Source: Microbispora sp. ZYX-F-249
GTDB taxonomy: Bacteria > Actinomycetota > Actinomycetes > Streptosporangiales > Streptosporangiaceae
Length of the DNA: 64,000 nucleotides
Assembly: GCF_039649665.1 (NCBI RefSeq)
Contig: NZ_JBDJAW010000034.1
Span: forward strand, 1 to 64,000
Direction of reading: 5' to 3'
In this document: positions 17,683 to 26,989 of the stretch, piece by piece
How the letters are laid out: every line of letters begins with the position of its first letter
Position numbering within the stretch: position 1 is the first letter of the stretch
Notes under the pieces: model-generated
Databases searched by the model: none
The model's input: only the letters and a program-made list of their open reading frames with translations
Told to the model about the DNA's origin: nothing
Position numbers and translations under genes: made by a program

Positions 17683-19623
17683 TCAGGCGGACGACGGGCA
17701 GGTCAGATGGCGTCCGAGCCACTCGGTGACCCGCCGCGTGAACCTGACTTGGTTGGCCCGCCGCCGGATCTCGTGCCCCTCGTCCTCGAACAGCAGCAGC
17801 TCGCAGGGCACGCCGCGGGCGCGGGCCGCGCCGACGACCTGTTCGGCCTCGTACACCGGGACGTTGGTGTCCCGCGCGCCGTGCACCACCAGCAGGGGAG
17901 CGGCCAGGCGGTCGAAGGCGTGCAGGGGCGACAGCGCGTGCAGCAGGTCGCGGTCGGCCTCCGGATGGCCGTACTCGCTCACGGCGGCCGCGGCGATCCA
18001 CGGCTCGGTGCGCTCGTAGAAGGTGGCGAAGTCGGCCATCCCGCACACGTCCACCCCGGCACGGAAGAGCCCGGGATAGGTGACGAGCGCGGCCAGCGTG
18101 AGATAGCCGCCGTACGACCAGCCCGTGCAGGCCAGCCGGACGGGGTCGGCGAGGCCGGTCCGCACGAGGAAGGCGGCGCAGTCGGCGACGTCGTCGATGG
18201 CGTGGAACCGCAGCGCGTGGTCGTCGGCCTCCCGGAAGGCCCGGCCGAACCCGGCCGAGCCGCGCACGTTCGGCGCGAAGACGCCGATCCCGGCGGCCAC
18301 CAGGCACTGGTACAGCGGGGTGAACGCGGGCCGCTCCTGGTCCTCCGGCCCGCCGTGCAGGAACAGCGCGTACGGCGCGGGGCCCCGTGCGCCGGGCGGG
18401 CGGTAGAGCCACCCGCCGATCTCCAGCCCGTCGCGGGCCGGCAGCCGCACGAGTTCGGCGTCCACGGCCCCGGCGACGCGTCCCGCCCCGGCGAGCGTCC
18501 GGTACCGGCCCGTGTCCAGGTCGCACGACACCACCTGTGAGGGCTGGGCCGGCCCTTCCACCGCCAGCAGGGCGATCCGGTCGTCCAGCGACACCCTGAT
18601 CGAGGTCACCAGCTCGCCCGGGGGAGGGGGCAGCGGGCGCCGCACCGGGTGCCCGGCATCGTGACCGGCGGTCCCGCCGGTGACTCCGCCGGTGACTCCG
18701 CCGGTGACAAGGGCGGTGTCGGCGACGCCGCCGGCGTGCCCCCAGCCGTGACCGCCGTCGCCCGGCTCCAGCACCTCCAGCTCCGAGCGGCCCGCGACGT
18801 TCCACACCAGCACCAGACGGCGGCCGTCCGCGCCGAGCGCGAAGCGGTCCAGCTCGGCGTCCGGGCGCTCGGCCAGCACCACCGGGCCGCCGCCCCGGCT
18901 CACCGCCACCAGCGCGGCGCGGTCCCGGCCCGCGTCGGACAGCAGGTAGGCGGTCTCGCCGTCGGGGGACAGGACGCCGTGGTCGGTCGAGCCGGGCAGG
19001 CCCGCCAGCAGCGGCTGCTCCGTGCCGCCCAGGGTCAGGTCTTTGAGGTACATGCGCCGCATCCCCCTCGGGCCGCGCCGCAGCAGCACCCGCGCGTGGT
19101 CGCGGCTCACCGACTCCGGATGCACGAGCGGCCCGGCCGCGACGGTCTCCCGGCTCCCGGTGCCCGCGTCGACCAGCAGGGCCTCGGCCGGCCCGTGCGC
19201 CGAGACCTCGGCCGTCAGCAGCAGGTCGCCCCGGCCGGTCCACCCGACGAACCAGGCGGACCCGCCCTCGGGCGCGGCGAGCGGCCGCAGGTCGCCGCCG
19301 TCCGGGCGGACCGTCCAGACCTGGGTGTGCTCGCCGCCGCCGGGCACCACGAGCACGGCGAGCCGCTCGCCGGTCGGCGACCAGCTCACCTCGGCCACCG
19401 GCTCGGGTCCGGTGTCGACGGCCCGCGCCCCCGCGCCGGGCCGCGCCGGCTGGACCCAGACCCGCGGCGTGCCGTCCCGGTCGCTGACGTACGCGACGGC
19501 GCCGCGGTCCGGAGCCATGGCCGGCGTCCGGCAGCCCCAGGCCCCAAGGAACGCGGCCCCCGGGAACGCGCTCTCCGGGAACGCGGCGTCGGGCGGTTCG
19601 GTGCCGAGGAGGTGCTCCGCCAT
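17683..19623 (-). CDS. S9-family (prolyl oligopeptidase-like) peptidase
   Basis: A 646-residue peptidase: an N-terminal beta-propeller (residues about 30-390, with WSPTGERLAV and LSPDGETAY blades) and a C-terminal alpha/beta-hydrolase. The triad is Ser503 (GWSYGG), Asp585 (GARDTNVPV) and His617 (DEGHE). No signal peptide, so probably cytosolic, acting on short peptides. Residues 300-325 hold an odd Gly/Thr/Val insertion (GGVTGGVTGG) encoded by short DNA repeats. Its ATG overlaps the stop of the asparagine-synthetase-like gene by one base, so they are coupled; the peptidase probably handles the product of the two upstream enzymes. Confidence 0.85.
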   Translation of the reverse strand: MAEHLLGTEPPDAAFPESAFPGAAFLGAWGCRTPAMAPDRGAVAYVSDRDGTPRVWVQPARPGAGARAVDTGPEPVAEVSWSPTGERLAVLVVPGGGEHTQVWTVRPDGGDLRPLAAPEGGSAWFVGWTGRGDLLLTAEVSAHGPAEALLVDAGTGSRETVAAGPLVHPESVSRDHARVLLRRGPRGMRRMYLKDLTLGGTEQPLLAGLPGSTDHGVLSPDGETAYLLSDAGRDRAALVAVSRGGGPVVLAERPDAELDRFALGADGRRLVLVWNVAGRSELEVLEPGDGGHGWGHAGGVADTALVTGGVTGGVTGGTAGHDAGHPVRRPLPPPPGELVTSIRVSLDDRIALLAVEGPAQPSQVVSCDLDTGRYRTLAGAGRVAGAVDAELVRLPARDGLEIGGWLYRPPGARGPAPYALFLHGGPEDQERPAFTPLYQCLVAAGIGVFAPNVRGSAGFGRAFREADDHALRFHAIDDVADCAAFLVRTGLADPVRLACTGWSYGGYLTLAALVTYPGLFRAGVDVCGMADFATFYERTEPWIAAAAVSEYGHPEADRDLLHALSPLHAFDRLAAPLLVVHGARDTNVPVYEAEQVVGAARARGVPCELLLFEDEGHEIRRRANQVRFTRRVTEWLGRHLTCPSSA

Positions 19624-21404
19624 CAGATCCCTTGCGACTGCAGCCACATCTCCAGCAGCCCGAGCTGCCACAGCGTGTTGACCCCCGTCGTGGCGCGGTC
19701 GGCCCCCGGGTCGTCCAGCAGTCTCGCGACGTACGCCGGGTCGAACAGGCCGCGGGAGCGGGCGGCGGGCGCGGTGAGCGCGTCGCGCACCAGGTCGAGG
19801 AACGGCCCGTCGATGTGCCGGATCGCGGGCACCGGGAAGTAGCCCTTCGGCCGGTCGACGACCTCGCGCGGCAGCAGTGCCCGCGAGGCCTCCTTCAGGA
19901 TGCCCTTGCCGCCCCCGGCGAGCTTCAGCTCGGGCGGGCACGCCGCCGCCAGTTCGACCAGCTCGTGGTCGAGGAACGGCGTGCGGGCCTCCAGACCGTG
20001 GGCCATCGTCATGTTGTCCACCCGCTTGACCGGGTCGTCGGCGAGCATCAGCCGGGTCTCCAGGCGCAGGACGGCGTCGAGCGCGGTCTCGGCGCCCGGC
20101 CGGTCGAGGTGGTCGCGGACGACGCGGGCGCTCTCGTCCTCCCCGGCCAGGTGGGCGGGCGCGACGATGCCGGCCAGGTCCTCGTGCGGCCGGTCGAAGA
20201 ACGCCCCGGCGTACGCCGCGAAGGCGTCCTCGCGTGGCACGGCGGCCACGGGAGGGAACCAGCGGTACCCGGCGAACACCTCGTCGGCGCCCTGCCCGGA
20301 CTGCACCACCTTGACGTGCCTGGCCACCTCCCCGGACAGCAGGTGGAAGGCGACGCAGTCGTGGCTGGCCATCGGCTCGCTCATCGCCCGCACCGCCTCC
20401 GGCAGCCCGGACAGCAGCCGGGAGTCCTCGATGAGGATGCGGTGGTGGTCGGTGCCGAAGCGCTCGGCGACCAGGTCGGAGTAGCGGAACTCGTCGCCCG
20501 CGTCGCCGCCGGCCGCGTGGAACCCGATGCTGAACGTCGACAGGTCCCGCTGGCCCTCCTCGGCCAGCAGCGCCACGATGACGCTGGAGTCCAGGCCGCC
20601 CGACAGCAGCACGCCCACGGGCACGTCCGCGACCATCCGCCTGCGGACGGCGGCGCGCAGCCGCTCGAGCACCGCCTCGCGCCAGTCGTGCGCGTCCATC
20701 CCCGCGTACCGCGGCAGCCGGGTGAAGGGCGGGTCCCAGTAGACCGTGTCGCGGGAGGTCCCGTCGGCCTCGACCGTGCGCACGGTCGCCGGCGGCAGCT
20801 TGCGCACGCCGGTGAGGATCGTGCGCTCGCCCGGCACCAGCGAGTGGAAGGTCATGTAGTGGTGCAGCGCGACCGGGTCGATGTCGGTGCTCACCTCGCC
20901 GGCGGCGAGCAGCGCGGGCAGGGTGGAGGCGAAGCGCAGCCGCCGTCCGTCCCCGGACACGTACAACGGCTTGATCCCGAGGCGGTCGCGGGCGAGCGTC
21001 AGCCGGCCCGTCGCCGGTTCGAAGACGGCGAAGGCGAACATCCCCGCGAAGCGGCGCACGCAGTCGGGTCCCCAGTGGTGGAACGCCTTGACCAGGACCT
21101 CGGTGTCGGAGCCGGAGAAGAAGTGGTATCCCTCGGCCCGCAGTTCCTCACGCAGCTCGCGGTAGTTGTAGAGGCAGCCGTTGAAGACCGCGGCCAGGCC
21201 GAGGGAGGGGTCGGCCATGGGCTGGGCCGCCTTGTCCGACAGGTCGATGATTTTCAGGCGCCGGTGGCCGAGGGCTACCGGGCCCGACGACCACAGTCCC
21301 GACCCGTCCGGGCCGCGATCGTGCATCGCGTCGGTCATCCTGCCCACCGCGCCGATGTCGGCGCGCCGCCCGTCGAACCGGATCTCGCCGCTCAGTCCGC
21401 ACAT
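19623..21404 (-). CDS. Asparagine-synthetase-like class II glutamine amidotransferase (NAGGN amidotransferase type)
   Basis: A 593-residue enzyme with an N-terminal class II glutaminase (Cys2 nucleophile, HRRLKIIDLS, NG-CLYNYREL) and a C-terminal ATP-pyrophosphatase domain (SGGLDSS, 268-274). It should transfer ammonia from glutamine to a carboxylate, giving an amide. Motifs such as QSGQGADEVFAGYRWFP resemble N-acetylglutaminylglutamine amidotransferases of the osmoprotectant NAGGN pathway more than AsnB. GGAGGTAGG precedes the ATG. It lies 6 nt after the carboxylate-amine ligase and overlaps the S9 peptidase start. The usual NAGGN synthetase gene is not present nearby. Confidence 0.85.
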   Translation of the reverse strand: MCGLSGEIRFDGRRADIGAVGRMTDAMHDRGPDGSGLWSSGPVALGHRRLKIIDLSDKAAQPMADPSLGLAAVFNGCLYNYRELREELRAEGYHFFSGSDTEVLVKAFHHWGPDCVRRFAGMFAFAVFEPATGRLTLARDRLGIKPLYVSGDGRRLRFASTLPALLAAGEVSTDIDPVALHHYMTFHSLVPGERTILTGVRKLPPATVRTVEADGTSRDTVYWDPPFTRLPRYAGMDAHDWREAVLERLRAAVRRRMVADVPVGVLLSGGLDSSVIVALLAEEGQRDLSTFSIGFHAAGGDAGDEFRYSDLVAERFGTDHHRILIEDSRLLSGLPEAVRAMSEPMASHDCVAFHLLSGEVARHVKVVQSGQGADEVFAGYRWFPPVAAVPREDAFAAYAGAFFDRPHEDLAGIVAPAHLAGEDESARVVRDHLDRPGAETALDAVLRLETRLMLADDPVKRVDNMTMAHGLEARTPFLDHELVELAAACPPELKLAGGGKGILKEASRALLPREVVDRPKGYFPVPAIRHIDGPFLDLVRDALTAPAARSRGLFDPAYVARLLDDPGADRATTGVNTLWQLGLLEMWLQSQGI

Positions 21405-21410
21405 GTCGTC

Positions 21411-22544
21411 CTACCTCCCGGCCGCCGCGAGCCGGCGGTCCCCGGCCCTCGTCTCGGCGAGCAGGAGGTCCACGACGTCGGTCAGGCGGCCGCCGCGCCG
21501 GAAGGCCCCACGCTGCCGCGCGGCCGAGCCGCCGTCCGCCAGCGCCCGCTCCGCGAGGGACGAGACCAGCGCCCAGTCGCCGGACTCCTCGAGCTGTGGC
21601 CGCAGCCCCTCCAGCATCCGGCCGATCACCTCACGGGCCGGCCGCGGCACGCCCTCGACCGGGTCGACCAGCTCGCCGTCCAGTCCCGAACGCGCGGCCC
21701 GCCAGGAGGCGGCCCGCACCATTTCCGTACGCACGGACTCCTCGGCCGCGCCGGGCGAACCGGTGGCGGCGTCCAGCTCCCGCGCGACCAGCGCGCGGAA
21801 CAGCCCGGCGATCAGCACGATGTCGTCCACCCGGGGGCAGGCGTCGCACACCCGCAGCTCGACCGTGGGCACGTGCGCCGACGGCCGGACGTCGAAGTAG
21901 AGCATGCCGGGATCGCTGATCACCCCCGACCGCACCAGCTCGTCCACCATCGCGTCGTACTCCTCGGCCGACTCGAACCGCGCCGCCGGCCCGGCGGTGG
22001 GCCACCGCTGCCACACCATCGACCGGAAGCTCGCGTATCCGGTGTCGGCGCCCATCCAGTACGGCGAGCTGCAGCTCAGGGCCAGCAGCGGCGGCAGCCA
22101 GGGAGCCAGCCGGTGCGTCACGGCCACCGCGAGATCCCGGTCGCGCACCTCCGCGTGCACCTGCGTGCCGCAGATGAGCTGCTCGCGGGCGAGCGCCTGG
22201 TAGTCGGCCAGCATCTGCTCGTAGCGCGGATCGGGGGAGATCTTCATCGTCTCGGGGTCGACCAGCGGGAGCGTCCCCGCGGCGACGATGCCCAGGCCGA
22301 GGCCGTCCGCCGCCGCGACCACGTCGGCCCGCAGTCCGGTCAGCTCCCGCGACAGGTCCTCCAGACGGGTGACCGGGCGCGTCGTGGCCTCCACGACCGA
22401 GCGCTGCAGCTCCTGGGTGAACCGGTCGGGGGGCAACTGCTGGAGAAGCAGGCCGGCGCGCGGGACGGGCTCCCGTGTTCCCAGGTCCACGACGTGGAAC
22501 TCCTCTTCGACGCCGATCGCCATGTCCCGCGCGGAATCCGTCAT
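21411..22544 (-). CDS. YbdK-type carboxylate-amine ligase (glutamate-cysteine ligase family 2)
   Basis: A 377-residue ATP-dependent ligase of the GCS2/YbdK family, which joins glutamate or a similar acid to an amine through its side-chain carboxylate. IGVEEEFHVVD at the N-terminus and CGTQVHAEV in the middle are family motifs. The ATG at 22544 is chosen for its GGGGAG seven bases upstream; an ATG at 22607 would add 21 residues lacking family motifs. It is first in a coupled operon with the amidotransferase and S9 peptidase, suggesting a small gamma-glutamyl-type peptide that is then amidated. Confidence 0.85.
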   Translation of the reverse strand: MTDSARDMAIGVEEEFHVVDLGTREPVPRAGLLLQQLPPDRFTQELQRSVVEATTRPVTRLEDLSRELTGLRADVVAAADGLGLGIVAAGTLPLVDPETMKISPDPRYEQMLADYQALAREQLICGTQVHAEVRDRDLAVAVTHRLAPWLPPLLALSCSSPYWMGADTGYASFRSMVWQRWPTAGPAARFESAEEYDAMVDELVRSGVISDPGMLYFDVRPSAHVPTVELRVCDACPRVDDIVLIAGLFRALVARELDAATGSPGAAEESVRTEMVRAASWRAARSGLDGELVDPVEGVPRPAREVIGRMLEGLRPQLEESGDWALVSSLAERALADGGSAARQRGAFRRGGRLTDVVDLLLAETRAGDRRLAAAGR

Positions 22545-22769
22545 ATGGTCGCTCCCCAGGCTGATGAGTGCTTTCGCGTCCTCTGCCCCGAAAGTCGCCT
22601 TACGCACGTCTCTGGTTTGGCATGGTGATGAAAGTTACAGGTCCTCACCGGAGGGTCGCCCAGCTCACCGGCGCGGCGGCGGGGCCGCCTCGGCCGGGAC
22701 CCTTGACGGGAAAGGGCCACGCCGCCACGATCGCCGCGTTCCGAGCCGACCGTGAGCGCAGGGAGCCCG

Positions 22770-24212
22770 ATGAACGGCCGCACATCTTCCTTCCGACGCC
22801 GTGTCTGGGCGGCCGCCGTCGCCGCGGTGCTGCTGACCGCCTGGCCCGCCGCCACCCCGGCCGGGGCGGTCGACGACCCACCCGCGCCGGTGACCGGCAA
22901 CGCGACCTACTTCGACGCCCTCGGCGCGCCGTACGGCGGCTGCGGCATCCCGCAGTCGGAGCTGGACTCGCAGGACTTCGTCGCGCTGAACGTGTACGAC
23001 ACCCCCGGGGACTACGCCTTCTACCCCCGGCCCCTGACCGGGGCGAACGCGTCCAAGGCCGGGCTGTGGAACAACGGCCTCAACTGCGGCCGGTACGTCA
23101 AGGTGACGATCTCCGACTACTGCACGGGCGTCAACGACGGCGGAGCCGGCCAGGCGTTCTGCCGCAACGGCTCCTGGGTCTCCGACGCCTACAGCGGCGC
23201 CACGCTGACCATGATCGTCGCCGACAGTTGCGGCGACCCCAACGGCTGGTGCCGCGACGACCGCTACCACCTCGACCTGTCCAAGCCCTCGCTCAACAAG
23301 TTCGTCAAGAACGGGACGCCCGTCGGGGACATGTACCCCAACCACTGGAACAACCGCCATGTGACCTGGTCGTTCGTCCCGGCGCCCGGCTACAGCGGCG
23401 ACATCCGCATCGGGTTCATGAAGGGCGCGCAGGCGTGGTGGCCCGCCATCGCGGTCTCCCACCTGCCCAACGGCATCCACGGGGTGGAGTACTACGCCGA
23501 CGGCGCCTGGAAGCAGGCCCAGATGAACTCCGACATGGGCCAGTCGTACATCATCGGCGGGGTGACGCAGGGCGCGACCCGGTTCCAGATCCGGGTGCGC
23601 GACGCGTCCGACGCACTGGTCAACGGCGGCCGGGTCTACAGCTTCGCCCTGCCCGCGTCCTGCGGATCGCAGTGCGGCGCCGACTACACGGAGGTGAGCT
23701 ACACCACGACGACGCCCAGCGGGTCGCCCTCGCCCTCGCCGTCGGCATCCCCGTCCGTGTCGCCCTCGCCGTCGCCCTCGCCGTCGGTCTCCCCGTCCGT
23801 GTCGCCCTCCGCTTCGCCGTCGGCATCCCCGTCGGCATCCCCGTCCGTGTCGCCGTCCGTGTCGCCGTCGGTGTCGCCGTCCGCCTCGCCCAGCGCGTCT
23901 CCCTCTCCGAAGCCCGGGAACTGCCAGGTGACCTACCAGGTGGCCAGCTCGTGGCAGGGCGGGTTCACGGCGAACGTCACCGTCAAGAACACCGGCACCG
24001 CGGCCTGGACGGACTGGGGGGTCGCCTGGGACATGCCGTCCGGGGTGAGCCTCGTCAACGCCTGGAGCGCGACCGTCACGACCGGCGGCGCCCGCTGGAC
24101 GGCGAAGGCGCCCTCGTGGGCGAGGGACCTCGCGCCCGGCGCGTCGGCGAGCTTCGGCTTCCAGGCGTCCGGCCCCTCCACGCCCGGGGCGAGCGGCATC
24201 GCCTGCTCCTGA
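22770..24212 (+). CDS. Secreted expansin-like protein with CBM2 cellulose-binding domain
   Basis: A 480-residue secreted protein. A signal peptide (1-about 34, ending near AGA) is followed by a bacterial expansin region (about 45-300) with paired Cys residues and the HLDLS motif (167-171) typical of expansins, then a Ser-Pro linker (317-383) and a C-terminal CBM2 (from CQVTYQVASSWQGGFTANVTV to the final Cys). Expansins loosen cellulose without cutting it. The ATG at 22770 has GGGAG five bases upstream; a GTG at 22752 is less likely. It is divergent from the ligase gene and suggests plant-biomass use, consistent with the beta-glucoside operon. Confidence 0.88.
   Translation: MNGRTSSFRRRVWAAAVAAVLLTAWPAATPAGAVDDPPAPVTGNATYFDALGAPYGGCGIPQSELDSQDFVALNVYDTPGDYAFYPRPLTGANASKAGLWNNGLNCGRYVKVTISDYCTGVNDGGAGQAFCRNGSWVSDAYSGATLTMIVADSCGDPNGWCRDDRYHLDLSKPSLNKFVKNGTPVGDMYPNHWNNRHVTWSFVPAPGYSGDIRIGFMKGAQAWWPAIAVSHLPNGIHGVEYYADGAWKQAQMNSDMGQSYIIGGVTQGATRFQIRVRDASDALVNGGRVYSFALPASCGSQCGADYTEVSYTTTTPSGSPSPSPSASPSVSPSPSPSPSVSPSVSPSASPSASPSASPSVSPSVSPSVSPSASPSASPSPKPGNCQVTYQVASSWQGGFTANVTVKNTGTAAWTDWGVAWDMPSGVSLVNAWSATVTTGGARWTAKAPSWARDLAPGASASFGFQASGPSTPGASGIACS
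23718..23918 (+). repeat. Ser-Pro linker minisatellite in the expansin gene
   Basis: About 200 bp of degenerate repeats of TCGCCGTC-like units encode SPSPSPS/SASPSVSP tracts (residues 317-383) between the expansin and CBM2 domains. This in-frame array is prone to length change between strains. It is coding, not a CRISPR array. Confidence 0.8.
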
Positions 24213-24391
24213 CCTCCGGCCGGCTCGCCGCCCCCGGACGGCGGTGGGCGGGCCGGCCTCGCTCCGGATTCCACCCCCTGCCCGGGCACCGTACCCGCGG
24301 GAGGAGAAAGGTCCCGCGGCGCGGGGACCAGCGGCCCTGCCCCTGACGGGGCGCAGGGGGTCGGATGGGGGCAGGAGCAGAAGGAGGAGCC

Positions 24392-25249
24392 ATGACCCAA
24401 CCCGTCATCGTGGGCACCGACGGATCGCGCGCCGCGACCGCCGCGGTGGAGTGGGCCGCGGGCGACGCGGCGCGCAAGGGCCTGCCGCTGCGGATCGTCC
24501 ACGCGGTGGACCGCCTGCCGTACGAGATCGCGCGCTATCCCATCCCGGTGGAGGACCAGCTCGACCGGGCGGGCCGGCGGATCCTGGAGGATGCCGAGCA
24601 GGTCGTGCGGGAGACCCACCCGGTCGTCCGCGTCACCACCGCCCTGATCGAGGGAGACCCGTCCCGGGTGCTGCGCCAGGAGGCCGGGAACGCGGCGCAG
24701 ATCGTGGTCGGCAGCAGGGGACACGGCGGGTTCGCCGGCATGCTGCTCGGCTCGGTCAGCATGCACGTCGCCGGCCAGGTCGACGTCCCCGTCGTCGTGG
24801 TGCGTCCCGGGGTGTCGGCGCCCCACGGGCTGGTCGTCGTCGGCGTCGACGGCTCCGACGAGGCCGGCACCGCGCTGACCTACGCCTTCGAGGAGGCGCG
24901 ACGGCGCGACTGCCGGCTGCTCGCCCTGTACGCCTGGCAGCTCCCGGTGCACGCCTTCGCACCCGAGATCACCTACGACATCGACGAAGTGCGCAAGGCC
25001 CAGGAGGACTACGTGGCGGACACGCTGCGGGCCCACCGGGACCGCTACCCCGACGTCCGCGCCGAGATGCGGGCCGTGTGCGCGCACCCGGTCGCCGCGC
25101 TGGTGGAGGCGGGGGAGAAGGCCGACCTGCTCGTCGTGGGGTCGCGGGGCCGCGGAGCCGTCGGCGCGGCGGTGCTCGGCTCGGTGAGCCGGGCGGTCCT
25201 GCACCACGCGCACTGCGCCGTCGCGGTGGTGCGGCCTCCCCGGGACTGA
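24392..25249 (+). CDS. Universal stress protein, tandem UspA domains
   Basis: A 285-residue cytosolic protein with two UspA domains. Each has the ATP-binding loop G-2x-G-9x-G(S/T): GSRGHGGFAGMLLGS in the first half and GSRGRGAVGAAVLGS in the second, and each begins with V-GTDGS or VGVDGS. ATP binding is therefore expected. AGGAGG lies four bases before the ATG at 24392. Such proteins respond to starvation or hypoxia in actinobacteria; the partner is unknown. Confidence 0.9.
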   Translation: MTQPVIVGTDGSRAATAAVEWAAGDAARKGLPLRIVHAVDRLPYEIARYPIPVEDQLDRAGRRILEDAEQVVRETHPVVRVTTALIEGDPSRVLRQEAGNAAQIVVGSRGHGGFAGMLLGSVSMHVAGQVDVPVVVVRPGVSAPHGLVVVGVDGSDEAGTALTYAFEEARRRDCRLLALYAWQLPVHAFAPEITYDIDEVRKAQEDYVADTLRAHRDRYPDVRAEMRAVCAHPVAALVEAGEKADLLVVGSRGRGAVGAAVLGSVSRAVLHHAHCAVAVVRPPRD

Positions 25250-25380
25250 TGCCGGTACGCGCGAGGTCTCATCCGCGAGTTGAGAGTCGGTGACGGTCTA
25301 CCAGCGGATTCGCCGGGAAAGTCTCATAAAGGAGTTGAATGGGACACTTGAAGGAGGACATCCGGCGAGAAAGGACTCCT

Positions 25381-25866
25381 GTGACCGAGAACGACGTCAT
25401 CGAATTCGCGACCGGCCTCCCGGGCGTCGTCGCCTTCACCGCCGGCGAGGACAACGGCGCCCCACCGGCCGCGTGGGGAGACACCTTCTTCTACTACGAC
25501 CCCGACGACGTGCCGGCCGACCGGAAGATGCCCTTCGCCACGATCGTCGTCAAGGATTACGAGGGGTTCGACACCGCCTCCGACCTGAACCGGCCGGGCG
25601 TCTTCCGGGTCAACATCGGCGTCGGCCGCGCCGTGTTCGAGGAGCTGCTCGGTTATCCGCCGGCCGCGCACCCCGCCCACCACGAGGCGGTGGACTACCG
25701 CGTACCGGACCTGATCCTGCCCCACCCGGTCTACGCCGCCCAGTCCTGGATCTGCGTGGTCAACCCCGGCGACGCCACCGCCGGGCGGGTGCGCACCCTC
25801 CTGACCGGCGCGCACGCCCGCGCGGCCGCCCGCCACGGGACCGGTGACCAGGCCACCCGCGCGTGA
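25381..25866 (+). CDS. DUF6194-family protein
   Basis: A 161-residue protein with DUF6194 features: GDTFFYYDPDD, PFATIVVKDYEGFD, LNRPGVFRVNIGV and LLPHPVYAAQSWICVVNP. Function unknown; cytosolic. Two starts are plausible: GTG at 25381 with AAAGGA five bases upstream, giving the usual family N-terminus, or ATG at 25339 with AAAGGAG four to five bases upstream, adding 14 residues. I prefer the shorter form on family length. Confidence 0.75.
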   Translation: MTENDVIEFATGLPGVVAFTAGEDNGAPPAAWGDTFFYYDPDDVPADRKMPFATIVVKDYEGFDTASDLNRPGVFRVNIGVGRAVFEELLGYPPAAHPAHHEAVDYRVPDLILPHPVYAAQSWICVVNPGDATAGRVRTLLTGAHARAAARHGTGDQATRA

Positions 25867-25916
25867 CCGGACGGGTGTTAGCGTGACTCCGGAGTCGCGA
25901 TCTTCGAGGAGGTCTC

Positions 25917-26225
25917 GTGTCGGTTCTCGTCGCGTTCAGCGTCACGCCGATCGGCGCCGGTGAGGATGTCGGGGAAGCGGTGGCGGAGGCCGTGCGCGTG
26001 GTCCGCGCGTCCGGCCTGCCCAACCGCACCGACGCCATGTTCACCACGGTCGAGGGCGAGACGTGGGACGAGGTGCTCGGCGTCGTCAAGGACGCCGTCG
26101 CCGCCGTCGAGGCCCGCTGCTCCCGCGTCAGCCTGGTGCTCAAGGCCGACGCCCGAGCAGGTCAGGGCAGGCTCGACGCCAAGGTCGCCACGGTGGAGCG
26201 CCACCTCGCCGAACGCCCGTCCTGA
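25917..26225 (+). CDS. MTH1187/YkoF-type thiamine-binding protein
   Basis: A 102-residue small protein of the MTH1187 family ([30 protein letters not shown], then [19 protein letters not shown]). Family members form tetramers that bind thiamine or its precursor. GAGGAGG lies about five bases before the GTG start. It may serve the two TPP-dependent enzymes further along, though there is no direct link in the sequence. Confidence 0.8.
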   Translation: MSVLVAFSVTPIGAGEDVGEAVAEAVRVVRASGLPNRTDAMFTTVEGETWDEVLGVVKDAVAAVEARCSRVSLVLKADARAGQGRLDAKVATVERHLAERPS

Positions 26226-26270
26226 TCACGGCCGGAGAGGCGCCGCACCGCCGCGTACGGCGGGTCGCCG

Positions 26271-26954
26271 TCAGGGGGAGCCCGCCATGGCGGTCTTCAG
26301 CGCCGTACGCGACAGGCGGTCGGCGGCGCGCGTCGTCTCGGGGAGCCGGTGACGCGGGGTCAGGGCGAGCACATGCCGGCAGGCGGTCTCCAGGTCGACC
26401 CGATGGCCGACGGAGACGAAGACCGGCTTGACGCCGTCCCGGGTGCGCAGGACCCGGCCGGTCACCTCGCCGTCCAGGAGCAGGTCGCTCCACGCGCCGC
26501 GCTCCCGGCCGGGCTGCTCGAACGAGCCGACGAAGGCCGTCTTGCCGACGCCGATCGTGGGCAGCCCGGTGAGCACGCCGAGGTGGCAGGCGAGGCCGAA
26601 CCGCCGGGGATGCGCCAGGCCGTACCCGTCGCAGACGATCAGGTCGGGCGTGACGGTGAGCCGCTCCAGCGCCTCGACGAGGCTGGGCAGCTCGCGGAAG
26701 GCGAGCAGGCCGGGCACGTAGTCGAAGGCGGGCCGTCCCGGCACCGTCACCCGCTCGACCACGTCCAGGCTCGCCGCGTCGAGCACGACGACCGCGGCGG
26801 CCAGCAGGTCGTCGGAGTAGGCCACGTCCACCCCCGCGACCAGGGCGGGGTCGCGGGGACCGGGGCCGGTCAGGTCGAGCCGGGACCGCAGGGCGTCCTG
26901 GATCGCCTCCGCCTCCTCGACGGTGGCCGGGGCCGTGACGGAACAGACCTCCAT
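26271..26954 (-). CDS. nfi: Endonuclease V (deoxyinosine 3' endonuclease)
   Basis: A 227-residue endonuclease V, the usual length. It cuts DNA one phosphodiester 3' of deoxyinosine during repair of deaminated adenine. The metal-binding Asp is in AGVDVAYSDD, and the core motifs VCDGYGLAHPRRFGLACHLG and PTIGVGKTAFVG are clear. The ATG at 26954 gives a normal N-terminus. It lies 35 bp downstream of the MFS fusion gene on the same strand. Confidence 0.9.
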   Translation of the reverse strand: MEVCSVTAPATVEEAEAIQDALRSRLDLTGPGPRDPALVAGVDVAYSDDLLAAAVVVLDAASLDVVERVTVPGRPAFDYVPGLLAFRELPSLVEALERLTVTPDLIVCDGYGLAHPRRFGLACHLGVLTGLPTIGVGKTAFVGSFEQPGRERGAWSDLLLDGEVTGRVLRTRDGVKPVFVSVGHRVDLETACRHVLALTPRHRLPETTRAADRLSRTALKTAMAGSP

Positions 26955-26989
26955 GCGGCGACCATAACGCTCCCGGCGGCTCGGTCGCG

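Noticed and set aside
17683-22544. Complete NAGGN osmolyte operon
   Set aside because: The N-acetylglutaminylglutamine synthetase and the M42 peptidase are absent; only the amidotransferase matches, so a partial or variant pathway is stated instead.
19632-22628. 998-residue plus-strand open frame across the ligase and amidotransferase genes
   Set aside because: It is antisense to two enzymes with clear active-site motifs, and lacks any domain of its own.
23718-23918. CRISPR-like array of short repeats
   Set aside because: The repeats are degenerate, contiguous without spacers, and stay in frame as a Ser-Pro protein linker.
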